Below are positions 34,690-46,184 of a DNA stretch of 64,000 nt, one piece after another. Both the position numbers and the translations under genes were made by a program. The notes below the pieces were generated by a model that made no database searches, was not told the DNA's origin, and saw only the letters and a program-made list of their open reading frames with translations. How positions within the stretch are numbered: the stretch's first letter is position 1; every line of letters begins with the position of its first letter. This DNA comes from Schizophyllum amplum (taxonomy: Eukaryota; Basidiomycota; Agaricomycetes; Agaricales; Schizophyllaceae). The DNA lies in assembly GCA_007026445.1 (NCBI GenBank), contig VDMD01000052.1, positions 62,001-126,000 on the forward strand, in the 5' to 3' direction.

Positions 34690-37600
34690 TCGGCCTTCCG
34701 CCGACTACCTCTCAGCCTCTCGACTTCACTTTCATTACCACTCTTCTACTGCTCTCTATCAGTCTTTGCTTCCGAGTTTACTGCTCTACCTGCTCCTCAT
34801 CTCCCTCGATTCACGACCCTTTGCGTCGCCGATAGGCGACTGCAACCAGGTTTCGCCTTTGACGATTCCTATCCCGCCCGTCTTCCTTTCGTGTAGTCGG
34901 TATTCTGACTTCGTTGATTTGCTATCCTACTGACATTCATTTACAGGTGACGGCCTACCCCTCGCAACTGCGGTTGACAACGATACAGACGTTGCTCAGC
35001 GCCGCTTTGATATCGGTGAGATTTCAGCCCAAGTTTCATCAGCCATCATCACTAATCGTTGGACGCGCAGACAACCCTTACTTTCACGCAACGGTCAGTC
35101 GCATCCGAAATATCAGGTGCGCTCTGCAGCAGTCCTTTCATCTCATTACTGACGTCGCGGTTTTCCCAGTCGATCGAACAATGTCTTTGCTTGCTCCATC
35201 GCGTTGGTACGCTAGTCTACCACGTCCTACTTGCAGTGCTAACTGATTCCATTTTGTTAGCCTGCGATTTTGCCCGTTTCAATTCCCCCTTTGAAGCACG
35301 AGCAGGATTCTTCAAGCATCGCGTTGCGATGTTGAAGCTGTAGCAGGTGCGTGGTAGTCCTGTCTACCAATGCTTGTACTAATTCCGCTACAGAGACTCC
35401 TCATCGCGATGCCGCAGCTGCAGCAGGGCGTGCTACTTTTTCTACTGATGCTTGTACTGATCCAAATATGCAGTGCAGTCCATGTGCTCGTAGCCGCGTC
35501 GGGGTTGTTGTACGCGGCGTCGCCGACGCGCAAACATCGCACGTTCGTTTTTGCATGTCCATCACCCATCCCTATCCGTCTAACGTGGTAGGCAAGTTGC
35601 ACTGCTTCGACCTGAAGGGAACATAATACGGCCGCGCTCCTTGCTGACATGTACGCTCTGTGCACGTCGCCTGTCTTCAGTGACTGATGCGCATATTACC
35701 AGGATTTACTGAGTACGCGTCTCGCCCATTCCCATGCGCATTACGCCTCTGACGTGCCAGTCACCATACGGCAAGTGGCGAGTCCGTTCTCTTCAGAGCT
35801 GTTGCGCCGTTTGACTGACCTGTTGACCTTTTGTAGATATTATCATTCGCCTTTCTGCCCCGTCCGCGCGCCATCTGCCGCTCGCCGCAAGTGCCACGCA
35901 GTACCCCTTCGGTTCGTACTCGCGCTATGGTTGTACCACCGTCATGCCCACTTATACCTCGCTTGCAGATTGCTTTGGCCTTTTGTGACGTCTGTCCGGC
36001 ACTTGCTGACCGGCGCGATGCAGGTTTTCAGTTACAAAGTCAGAGTAGTATACGTAGTTACCTCGTCCAGTTGCATTCGGGCCCATGGTTGCGCTTTGGG
36101 CGCTCATTCGGCGCGACCATGCACTAGGCGGACCCGTGGACGCGTCTGCTCAGGGTCAGCTTGGTTGCTTTGTGACCAAGTTTGCGTATCGGTACGTGTC
36201 GTCGTGCTCGATTTTCTGGAATCCTATTTACTGATCGTTTCCCAGGACACCTTATCAACACCACGCACCGATAGTGACCCCTCCAGGTTCGTGCTCGTTC
36301 GTATCCTGTTACTGATGGGACTTTGCTGATCAATGTTTGCAGCCCGAATGCCATAGTCACCTTGTACACGCGAATAGGCCGCGTCTACATGCATCTCGTA
36401 GACGCATGCTCGGTACGTGATTGGTCTATCGAGTTGTTGTAGCCGTGGTCGTGAGAGTAGTCCGGCTAGATGATCGTTCGGGATCGCTAGCCAGGGGGCC
36501 TTGCCAGTACGTGTCGATGTCGTGCTCGTCTCGTCAACTCATGTTCTCTTCAACAGTCAGGATCTGTGCTCGTTCGGCCCCACTCACTGTCTCATGGTCA
36601 CGCAGATGTGTTTCCCGTGTGCGCGAGATCAGGCCCCGTCCGCGTGCGTCTCTTAGACGAATCAGCAGTTTGGTACGTGCTTTGACTGTCGATCACGAGG
36701 CCCCAGTTCTCATGGAGTTGTCGTAGCCGTGGTCGTCAGATAGAACGGCTACATGAGGGGGCTGCTTGGTACGTGGTCTAACTATCTTTTGGGGGATCAC
36801 GTTGCTCATGGAGTTGTCGTAGCCGTGGTCGTAATCTGGTCGTAATTGAACGACAATGAGACGACTGGTCGGCCGGGATCGACGTCGGGCGACCCGGATG
36901 ACTGATCGCCCGGGATCGCTGGGATGTTTGGACAGGCCGATTTCATGGTACGTGTCGTCGTTGTGCTCGCCTTTGGTTACTCATTTTCTCTTTTCGGCAA
37001 ATAGGACGCTCACCTCATCCGCTGATCAACGCGTGTGACGTGCAGTTTCAGGCCTCGTCCGCGGGCGTCTCTTGGACGAACGGGTACGTGCTTTGACTAT
37101 CGAGCGTGATGCCCAGTCGCTCATGGAGTTGTCGTAGCCGTGGTCATCAGAGTAGCGTGGTCGAAATCGCGATGGCTGGTCGCCCGGGGTCGACTCGGCG
37201 AGTGCACGAACGTCGAGGTCAGTACCGCGTGATGTCTCTGCGCATCCTAGTATCAGTTGTATAGGTTCGCGGACCTTCCCGTCGTCTCCGTCGTTGTTTA
37301 CCTACGCTACCTCACGACTCTATCGCACGCACCCGCACGTACATACAATTTTGAGGTGGGGTGCGAGACGTCACAAACACGGACCTCGTCGTGACAAGGC
37401 TCGTGCGTTCATAGACAGATGCGCGGTCACCGCCGAGGGAGGCGGCGCAGTCATGCAGTCTGCATACGCAGGTACGTCGTGTCAGCGACTCATCCATCGG
37501 GCGAGCTAACCCTAATCCTGGGCCAGCATCGACGGTGACTTTGACGGAGAGTGGCGGCGTGCGGGTTCCAGACGGCGCTCTCGACGCCGCGAGTGTGGGT

Positions 37601-37897
37601 GCGTCGTTGTGTGCAATTGTTTTCGCCCCCCACCCCGGCCCCCGCTGCCTTATGCTCCCCCTCCCTCCCTCCCTCCGCCGGACACGTCAATTTCTCAAGT
37701 CTCACAAGTTGATCGCAGGCACTGGCGTCTACGAAACTCGGGCACCGCCTGCCCAGCCTGCGCATGATTACAGGTGCGTTACCGTTATCCATCATGCACC
37801 TTGTACGCTCATCGCTCCCTAGTAGCCTCAAATCGCTCTCGCCGCCGCTCACTCACCGCCTCTTTTCCCTACCGCGCTGACGCGATACGCGATTCTC
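34690..37897 (+). other. Exon/intron-like chain with amplified module, unit 3
   Basis: Same organisation. The second 68-70 bp block near 35408 lacks the T in CAGGTGCGTG (reads CAGGGCG), which would destroy a 5' splice site; unit 4 keeps it. That is either a real mutation or a consensus error. The GTAGCCGTGGTC module spans about 36415-37160. Confidence 0.35.
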
Positions 37898-38530
37898 ATG
37901 CCTGGGAAACCGGAGGCTGACGCGCGGCAAAGGACGCGGTGACTGAGTGCACGGCGCGGGGTGCAGTTGCACCTGCGCCATTAGGTAAGCTCTTTTCTCT
38001 CGCTTTTGCACACTCACTCTCGCTGATCTGTCTGCTCTAGAAAAGTGCCCCCGGACATCACGCGCGAGACAAATGAGTGTGAGGCCGCACTCGATATGGA
38101 GGCCGCTGCGGCCCTTCGTTCGAGTCTCCGGGCGTACGTGGAGGAGTCTCGGCGTCAATGCGCGCGCTTTAGCATCTGCGTCCGCCTCTGTGCGTTCGCG
38201 AGTCCTGCGTGCCGGATGACTGACATACAATTTATCGACAGCCGTATATGCGCTCCTGATGCCGGCAGCATCATGCCCATCCACGAGAGCTCACGCCGAG
38301 TATGCGCGACGGAAGCGCGCTGATAGCGCGTGAGGCGTGCCACATGTCGGCGCCCTTGACGCGTTCCAAGTCGACAGCGAGGTTTATCGGGTGCGTACAG
38401 AGCCACCTCCAATGACCGTACTTGCCCTTTCCTTCGCCATCTTCGCGATACGGGCGCACAAAACAACTGATTCAACTCGACCAGGATGTACGAGCAGGTC
38501 GAGCTTGCGTGCGGGAGGGGATGTGCTGAG
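37898..38530 (+). CDS. Unrecognised short protein, plus-strand candidate gene, unit 3 (117 aa model)
   Basis: Exons 37898-37938, 37967-37984, 38041-38189, 38242-38329, 38378-38390, 38486-38530. Relative to unit 1, exon 1 is one codon shorter (QRTR for QRTPR), exon 3 is one codon longer (KVPPDIT for KAPRVT), and exon 4 is one codon longer (RAHAEYAR for RAHEYAR). All are in frame and the whole still totals a multiple of three. The 13-nt exon ends in CGG instead of CAG. No family recognised. Confidence 0.35.
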
Positions 38531-38682
38531 GAGGGGGCGAGGGGGTGGCGCGACTCCATGTGCGAGTGCGAGGTATACTTACCTTGCATGTAGGACAGAC
38601 GCGCCGCTAACGCCCTTATCCTCACAACGTTGCTTTGGTGATTACTGCACATTCACGGTCTGACGTTATGCGCTAAGCGCAC

Positions 38683-38993
38683 GCCTCTCGTCTCCTCCTC
38701 CACCCTCTCGTCCTCTCCTATCTCTTCTCGTCCTCCCTCTCGTTCCCCCTCTTGGAATCCCTCCCTCCCGTCCTCCCTCTCATCCCCCTTCCTCTCGTCC
38801 CCCCTTCCCCCAGCTCTCATTCCCCCTTCTCATCCCCTCTCGTTCCCCCTCTCGTCCTTCCCTCCTCCCTTCTCGTCTCCTCCTCCCTTCTCGTCCCTCC
38901 CTCTCGCCCTCTGCTCTCGTCCCCCCTCTCGCCTCCCCCTCTCGTTCCCCAACTCCCTCCCTCCCTCCCCCTCGTCCCGTTATCTCCCGGACC
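38683..38993. repeat. Pyrimidine-rich tract, unit 3
   Basis: C/T tract between the convergent genes, longer than in unit 2. Confidence 0.8.
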
Positions 38994-39046
38994 CCGTGGA
39001 TTTGCTACATAAACTACACTAGCTGGACTTCTTGTTATCGCATTGC

Positions 39047-39113
39047 GAGGGGGGGAGGGGGCAGGGGGGAGGGTGGAGAGGGGGAGGGCGAGGGGGGGGG
39101 GACGAGGGGGACA
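39047..39113. repeat. Purine-rich (G-run) tract, unit 3
   Basis: G-runs up to nine bases, the longest homopolymers in the window and a likely source of indel errors. Confidence 0.75.
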
Positions 39114-39311
39114 AGAGTGAGAGTCTGACTCAAGCGAGTTAGCGTGCGTCGTCCTCTTTCACAAAGGCTGGCGCGTCGTCCTCCCAAAAGGCTGGGTCTC
39201 GGCTTTCGTATTTCACTTCTCGTCATTGTATAAAGTAGCATTCGTGAATAATACAAAGTCCAGACTATGCAGCGGGAGATAATGTATAATATGCAAAGTC
39301 AAACGTCCACC

Positions 39312-42098
39312 TCACATCACCGTGCATCCACTCATGGGACACCACCACCCCGGACTCGCCTGCGCCGACACATCCATCGTCTTGATGGGCCCGCTTCTCC
39401 GTCTCACCTCGATCCGCAGCTCCTTCTCGCCCTCCACCGGCGCATCGTACCACCAGCGCAACGTCTGCCCCTCCACCGACCACCGCCCCTCGCTGACCAC
39501 AACGTCGACGTCCACGAGACCGTCCTCCGACAGCAGCATCGTGAGCTCAGTGCCCGTGAGCGAACTTCGAGAACTGCGCTTCGACAACGAGGGCGTCGAC
39601 TGCTTGCTCGGCTGCAAGTCTATGGCGGCAGAGGGCGCCAGCTCGGGCAACGTCGGCGCGACAGTGGAAATCGCCGACTGAGGCTCGCTGTCCTGCGCAC
39701 CCTCCCCCTGCGCGCCCGTCTCATCCCCCTGCGTACTCGTACTCCCCGCCTTCGCCATCTGCCCATGTCCGATCACCGTCGACGCATTCCGCGAGTCTGC
39801 CGGATACCCGCCCGACGCCGCCTCCACCCACCGCTGCGCCGCATAGTGCACAAGCGGAAGGTAGATCTCCGTCGCCACATCCTCCTGCGTCGGCCGATCC
39901 TCCGCTCGGACGCTGACCACCACCTTCAGCTCCGCCTTCCCGATGTCAAAGTCAATGCTTGTCGCCCGACCAACGACCTTCTCCGGGTACGGCCGCGCGA
40001 ACGCTCGTACTGCGCGCGCGCCGTCGGTGAGGAAGGTATACGGATTCGACCGCCACGCGGCTGCCGACGCGCGCGCGTCCGCACCCGCGCCCAGCGTCGC
40101 CAGCGTCATGCTGGACGCCGCGCGTGGCGCTAGTGGGCGCGGAAGAGACTCGCCCGACGGGCCCACTATCTTCCCGTACCCCGACCCATTATCCGCGCCT
40201 TTCAGGTCGTCCTCGCTCCACAGGCTGAGGTCCTCCATGTTCCATCCGTCGCCCCAGTCATGGCACGCGTCCGCGCAGTAGGTCCATATGGTGTAGTTGA
40301 GGCCGTTCGGGCCGTCCGCGGCGTTCATGCTCGCATCCAGCGCGCGCTCCTGCCGCGAGTAGTCGCCCTTGTACTTCCCGCCGTCTGTCCAGCCGTACGC
40401 GCGCTTGCCATCCATGTCGAACGGTGTTCCGATCTCGCCAATGAGCGTCGGATACGCGTCGCCGATGATCTTCGCGTCCTCCTTGAGCATGCCAAGCTGC
40501 TCGCGAAGCGACTTGCGGATCGCGCCTTCGCCAATCTTCACAGCTTGCAGCATGTTGGAGTACTTGCCGCGCAGCAGGCCGAGCGCGTCCGCGTTGAACC
40601 AGTTCCAGTGCCGCGTCACCAGCGTCAGGCCGTCGTAGTAGTGCCCGGAGTATGCCGCGCGCCCCTTGAGGTCAGCTTCCTCCACTTCTGGTGGTTCTGC
40701 GAAAACCGGCGGCTGAACGAACAGAATGGCCTCGGGGTGCGCTTGTCGTATGCGCTGCGCGAATGTGCGAAAGTGCGGCCGCCAGTAGTCGGCCACGAAC
40801 TCGACGGCTTCGCCAGTGCCCGGCACGGCCGCGAAGTAGTCTGGCCGCAGCATGAACCCGCTCTCCACGTCCCAGACACCGTGCTGCGCCCAGGGGCACA
40901 TCCCGAGTGCCCAGCCCGGATCGCGCCGCCAGCCCCAACGCGGATGCACGCCGTCAGGCTCTGTCGAGGGGTCCGCCCACAACACCGTGCCCTTGGGGTC
41001 GACGGTGACGGTGCCGTCCTTGCTTGGTCCAAAGGTGCCAAAAGTCCAGTGCTCGACGGTCTGCGGCTGACCCATGCCAAGGCGCATGCTCTGTGCGGGT
41101 GTTGGGTACGTGCCCTTCTTGAACGTGGATCCTTGCTTGTCGGGGTTGGCGTTGAGGTCCGCCCAGCCGCAGAGGCCCTCAAAGGGCTCGTTCATGCTGT
41201 CCCAACCGATGATGCACTCGTCCGCGAGGTCTCCGGCTTCCCTGATGCGATCGGCTAGTGCACCCATTGCCGCGATGTAATGCGACTGCAGCCAGTCCTG
41301 AATGTTCTGTCCGTCGATGATACACCGTGGTGCGAAGTCGCGGCCGGCAAAGAAGAGGGTGAAGACAGTCTGAGAGAATAATTTGCCGTAGTTGGTGGAC
41401 CAGATCATGGCGGGGAGGGATGCGGGGTCGGCGGCGGCGGGATCAGGATACTGGGCGTGAACGATGGCAGCCTGGGTAGCGTGAATAGCTTGCGGGTTGA
41501 CGCCGATAGCGGGCAACGTCCAATAAGGGGCGCCTGAGCCGCCAGAGAAGCGGGACCACTGATTGGTTTGGTAAGTACGCATGCCCTCGGAGCACAAGAC
41601 TACGACGCACCACATCCTGGTGCGGGTCCATGAAGATCTTGAATCCATGTTCCTTGCACTTGCGCAGCACACGAACAGTGTATTCCAAGAACTCCTCGTC
41701 GTACTTCCCGCTGTTTATACCATGAGCATTCAGGTTCAAATAGAGCACCGCGTCAAGACTCACGGTCCTTCATGCTCGATTGCCTCCCACGTCACCGGGA
41801 AGCGCAGCATGTTGAATCCCCACCCCCTTAACCTCGCGAGGTGCACGTCGGCGCTTCCATCGTCGATGTTGAGCGGTCTGCCGACGAAGCTCAAGCCGCC
41901 ACGCTCGCCGGCCTCCCAGAAGTCGTCGAGGATGTATGATGGCTGGGCGAGTGGTGCTTTTGAAGAGCCAGAGAGGTTGACGCCGCGGAGGAGTAGTGTG
42001 CGGCCATGCGCATCAGCGAACGAGGCATCGACGGTGTGAATGAGGTGCGGCGGGGCAGGCGCGCCGGTGGCGGGTGATGTTGTCGGGATGCGGGGCAT
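39312..42098 (-). CDS. GH5 sterylglucosidase/glucosylceramidase-like enzyme, copy 4 (893 aa)
   Basis: Exons 42098-41764, 41710-41611, 41558-39312. Complete with both catalytic motifs. Tail type KTMDVSAQ, short loop (PVEGEKEL), and a TELTMLLSE variant where copies 1-3 have TELTALLSE. The acid/base motif region reads [15 protein letters not shown]. This version is repeated in copies 5 and 6, so it is the most recently multiplied allele. Confidence 0.9.
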
Positions 42099-42661
42099 GA
42101 AGGGCGTTGCGGTCGCGGTCGTCGCGAGGCGGGTGGCTGTCGCTCGTAAACTGTGTGTCCCCCTTCGTAGTCGTTCAGCGTGCGCCGCCTGTGCTCGCAG
42201 AGTCTGAAGAATGACGGTGCGGACGTGCGGGAGTCGTACCACTGCGATAAACGTGATCGAGGGGCGTATGGGTGTACATGACTGGTGTCGTCGCTGCTCG
42301 CTTCAAGCCGAGCGCTGAGTCCTGACGCCTGACGCGGACGCCTGACGCCACATGGGCGGGTCGGGCCATCCGAGCCGGCGGCAGTGGCGGGACGCGGTGG
42401 CGCGACGGAACAGTTTCGTCGGATGTTTGCACCTCTAGGGTGCTGGTAAATTCTTTTCCTTTTACGGCGAAATTGTGAGAAGCGACATGACAGACCTCTG
42501 TGCTCTCGAAAATGTCGGCTTCGCGCGCTCGCCCGTTTCGCGTCCTCGGATAATTTCCCCCACGCGCCGCCCCCGCCTCCGGCCCCCCTCCCGCTTCCTC
42601 TCCCCTCCGATACGCGCTCCCTCCCCTGCTATCGACGCGTCTCTCCCGTGGTAATATTTCT

Positions 42662-42673
42662 CGGCAATTGCCG
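42662..42673. promoter_or_regulatory. 12-bp palindrome upstream of GH5 copy 4
   Basis: CGGCAATTGCCG in the conserved upstream region. Confidence 0.35.
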
Positions 42674-43199
42674 GTGCCACCCTAAACTCGCGGGGGGAGG
42701 CTAATCATGTGGGGGAGCAGACTCTGAAAATTCGAGAGCTCAAAGTCTCTTCTCAGACTATTGTCAAGGCTCAAAACTGTCTATTGCATCAATCTACTCT
42801 ACTCATCATATGTGGCAACTCATACTCTACTCATTGAGGTTGCTGAAGCTGACGAGTCAAGACCAGCAGCAAGCACTTGCCAAACGAGCTTCACAGCCAG
42901 TCAGCTCCCAAGCCGAAGGACCTCAGGAAGCGCAGAAGGTAGTGTCGATTGACTCGAGAAAATGCAAAATAGCGGCGACGCGGAGAGAAGCACTTTGTTG
43001 GGAGGCGGGACAGCAACGTGAACGGGCTCGAGGACAAGTCGATGGTCCCGTGGGGCGGTGCACGAATCGTCTACTGCGATGCCGAGCGTTGGCAACATCA
43101 AAAAGCTGGAGATACAGTCAGCGGGAACGGGCATGGATCGCGAGATATGCGACGTACCACAGAGCCCTCGACGGCAAAGCTATGCTTAAGGCGCGAGGG

Positions 43200-44130
43200 C
43201 GCAGATCGTCTGTCGAGGTTGCTGAGAGCGCGGAGGGGTGGGCCCGTCGTGAGCTGCTGAATGGGCCCGTCGTGAGTTGCTGAAGGCGACAAAGGACCTC
43301 TTGATGGGTTCAAATACGACGAAGGACCTCTTGACGGGCTTGAAGGCGACGGGGGACGTGACTGGGGGTAGAAGGCGGTCTCGGGGTTGATGAAGGTGTG
43401 CTTGAGGGTAATCAAGGCGGGCTTGACGGTTTACAGGTGGGCTTGAGGGTAATCAAGGCGGGCTTGACGGTTTACAGGCGATCTTGATGGTTTAAAGGCG
43501 ACGAAGGACGTCTGACGGGTTTAAAGGCGAGGAACGACGCCACTGGAGGTAGCAGGCGGTCGTGAGGTTCCCAAATGCGACCTTCAGGTTGCTGAACGCG
43601 ACGATGAGTTTGAGGGCGTCCCGGAAGTCGCTTGAAGCGTGTCCGTGGTGAGGGTTGCTGAATGCGACGGAGGACGACTGGCGGGTTTGAGGGTGTTCTT
43701 GAATTCGTTAGCGACGGCGCGTGTTGAGGTCGCCGAGGGAGAGTTTACGAACGCGCGAACAGAGTCAGCGAGCACGCTAAATAAGAGCCAACGAGCACGC
43801 AAATGAGCGTTCGCGAACACGCAAATGAGCGTTCGCGAACACGCAAAGGAGCGTTCGCGAACACGCAAAGGAGCCTTCGCGAACACGCTAAAGAAGAGTC
43901 AGGAAACACGCATCGTAGAAGTTCAAGAAGCGTTGATGCAACACTCACTTGAACCCGTGTCTTGAGGCCGATTGACGTGTACTCGAAGCCGCCAGATACG
44001 AATCTTGAGGTTGCTGAACGCGACAAAGGGCAGTCGTGAGCGCGTCTTGAAGTTGCTGAACGCGACGAGGATCGCGTGGTCGAGAAGCGCGGATGGACGC
44101 TGAACCGAGGGAGCAGAGGGTAGAGGCGGA
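43200..44130. repeat. Minisatellite-like spacer, unit 4 (type A)
   Basis: Same array as unit 3, including the 46-bp duplication at about 43400-43480. Confidence 0.7.
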
Positions 44131-46029
44131 AGAGGACGGCGGCGACGGCGGCGACGGCGAGAGGAAGATGTAGAGCACGGCGAGAGGTAGACGCATAGCG
44201 CGAGATGGAGTCAAGGAGGGAGAAGGTAAGAGACAGGGTCCTCGGTGACCGGCCCATCGGAGTAGGAAAAACAAAATAAGTAACGTACAGCGTGCAAACA
44301 ACAAACAAATCAGCCCCACCACGCCGATCACATTTTCGACCCTGTGCGGGGTAAGTAGGCATGCGGCGCCTAACGCGCCGCCAGCATGCCAGCTTTGAAG
44401 GGGGAAAGGGCGACGGGACAAGCAACGATGTGCAGAATCCTCAACCATCGTTCGCCCTCAAACCCGCGTCAGGTCAGACGAAAAGTCGCCGGGGGCTTCA
44501 ATAGAGTCGTATCGAAGGGAAATGGCCTAATGAGCAAGGGCGCTGTCGTGCGCCACACCGAGAAGCGCGCAGAGGCCAAGGTCCAAGAGAGAATCCAAAG
44601 TCGCGGCAGACTCGGACCGAGCGGCCGATCGCACCTTGTCCTCATCCATCTTGTTCGGACGCGGCGAAGAAGAGAGAATGCGAATACCGGCAGCGCGCTG
44701 AGGAGCCCGTGAAGTACCCATCGGGAGGAAATCGTGCGGAGGGGACGAGGGACGAAGGCGCGATGAGGGGGAGGTCGGTGTGATCGGAGAGAGGATGCGG
44801 GGAATCCAAGCAGGGACTGTCGCCAGGTGAGGGACTCGGGGGGCGTGAATGTAGAGGCGACGCCGAGTTGAACGCCAATATGCATAGAACGCACAGAATA
44901 CGCGCGAATCGCTCGAATACTGCATTGCGTCGGCTCAAAGTCAGACGCGGTCAGCAGCGTTAAGCGCCGAGATGAAGGATCAACGGGTGCGTGCTCCTCT
45001 GCCGCTGCTAACACCCCACATTGACCACTCCCATCTCTAGGAGACTGTGATAGCACCGTATGAACATTCTAGCACCCCAGAAATACCTTCCCCTCACGAT
45101 CGGCGCTCTACGAGCTCGCGACCTTGGTCTTGTTCCTCTACGCTCCCCCACCCCGTCCCGCCCTCGCCCCCAATACATCTTTAAGCGCCATAGTGATAGA
45201 ACTACACCCTACGACATAGCTACTACGATTATCACAGTACCCGCACAAGGTGAATGCACGCCTCATCCAATGTTCCACCTTCCCCGCGCCATATTGACAC
45301 CGCCTAGCGTCAGCTCCACTCTCGGAGATCAACCTCCGAGGCCGGAAGTTTAGCCGGGGCGCGCGGCGTCAAGCGATAGCCCGTCGAATGAGCTGCTGTG
45401 CGGGCGAGCGCTGACGCGCTCATCGCGTATCCTGCCCAGTTCACCGCCAGACCACGGGGAACGACCACAGCGTATAGCTCACACCCCCGGACCGATATCC
45501 GAGGACGCGCGAGCGAGGGGGACAGGCCCGCCTGTCGTTTCCTTGAAGGCCTTCCAAATGGGGTCACTCGCGAGCCACGCGACGGTTCGACTTCAACGCG
45601 CCCGGTCTCCCAAAATTCCAGCCCTCCCTCTGCCCTCGCTCACGCTTGGATGCTGACTCGACGATGTTTCAGTGCGTAATCTCGTCGTATTTGCGCAATT
45701 TTGGAGCTGATGCATGCAGGGAAGATGCGAAAAGAGCGCCGGGCGCATTTGCGCGCCACCGAAAAACTTGGACGACTCGCCGCCGCTCTCTGCAGCTCAG
45801 CGTGACACGTCACGCGTTACTTGCTTTCTGGACGTCCCCGCGACGTCGTACTGCAGTAGTAGAGCGGGATGTGCGTTGCAGACGAGCAGGAGAGCTTGTA
45901 CATGCCGTGCGCATCCCGGCCCCGAAACTTCCACCCAGAATTCGCGCGTACGTGAGTCCGATCACTGGGAGTGGAGCTGACGTACTGACATTTGATATCA
46001 GAAGTTTCGGGGTGCAGCGCGCTCAGGGT
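44131..46029. other. Conserved spacer without a supportable gene, unit 4
   Basis: As in unit 3. The hairpin is at 44358-44390. No gene seen. Confidence 0.4.
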
Positions 46030-46158
46030 GAGGAAGGTTTGCGCGGAGAGACGCCGTTAGGCGTGTCCCCCAAACTTCCTCCGACGCTGCGGGTCTCGGG
46101 GCGTCTCCGTCTGCATTACGAAAGGCCGTGGAGTGTCGGATGGGCCGGAAGGTATAAA
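46030..46158 (+). promoter_or_regulatory. Inverted repeat plus TATA box, unit 4
   Basis: Inverted repeat at 46030-46081 and TATAAA at 46153-46158. Confidence 0.5.
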
Positions 46159-46184
46159 GTCGGGACGAGGATCCTGGCTTCGAC

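Larger units (their letters stand above)
27772..39286. repeat. Tandem segmental duplication, unit 3
   Basis: Third full unit. The GH5 3' end matches copy 1, the GH5 5' half matches copy 2, and the spacer is type A and matches unit 4 apart from single-base indels. Confidence 0.93.

Noticed and set aside
40260..41258. 332-codon plus-strand open frame opposite GH5 exon 3 (also at 51769 and 62970)
   Set aside because: It lies fully antisense to a well-supported GH5 exon. Its Arg/Ala/Val-rich sequence is what a third-position GC bias gives on the opposite strand, and it is broken in copies 1-3.
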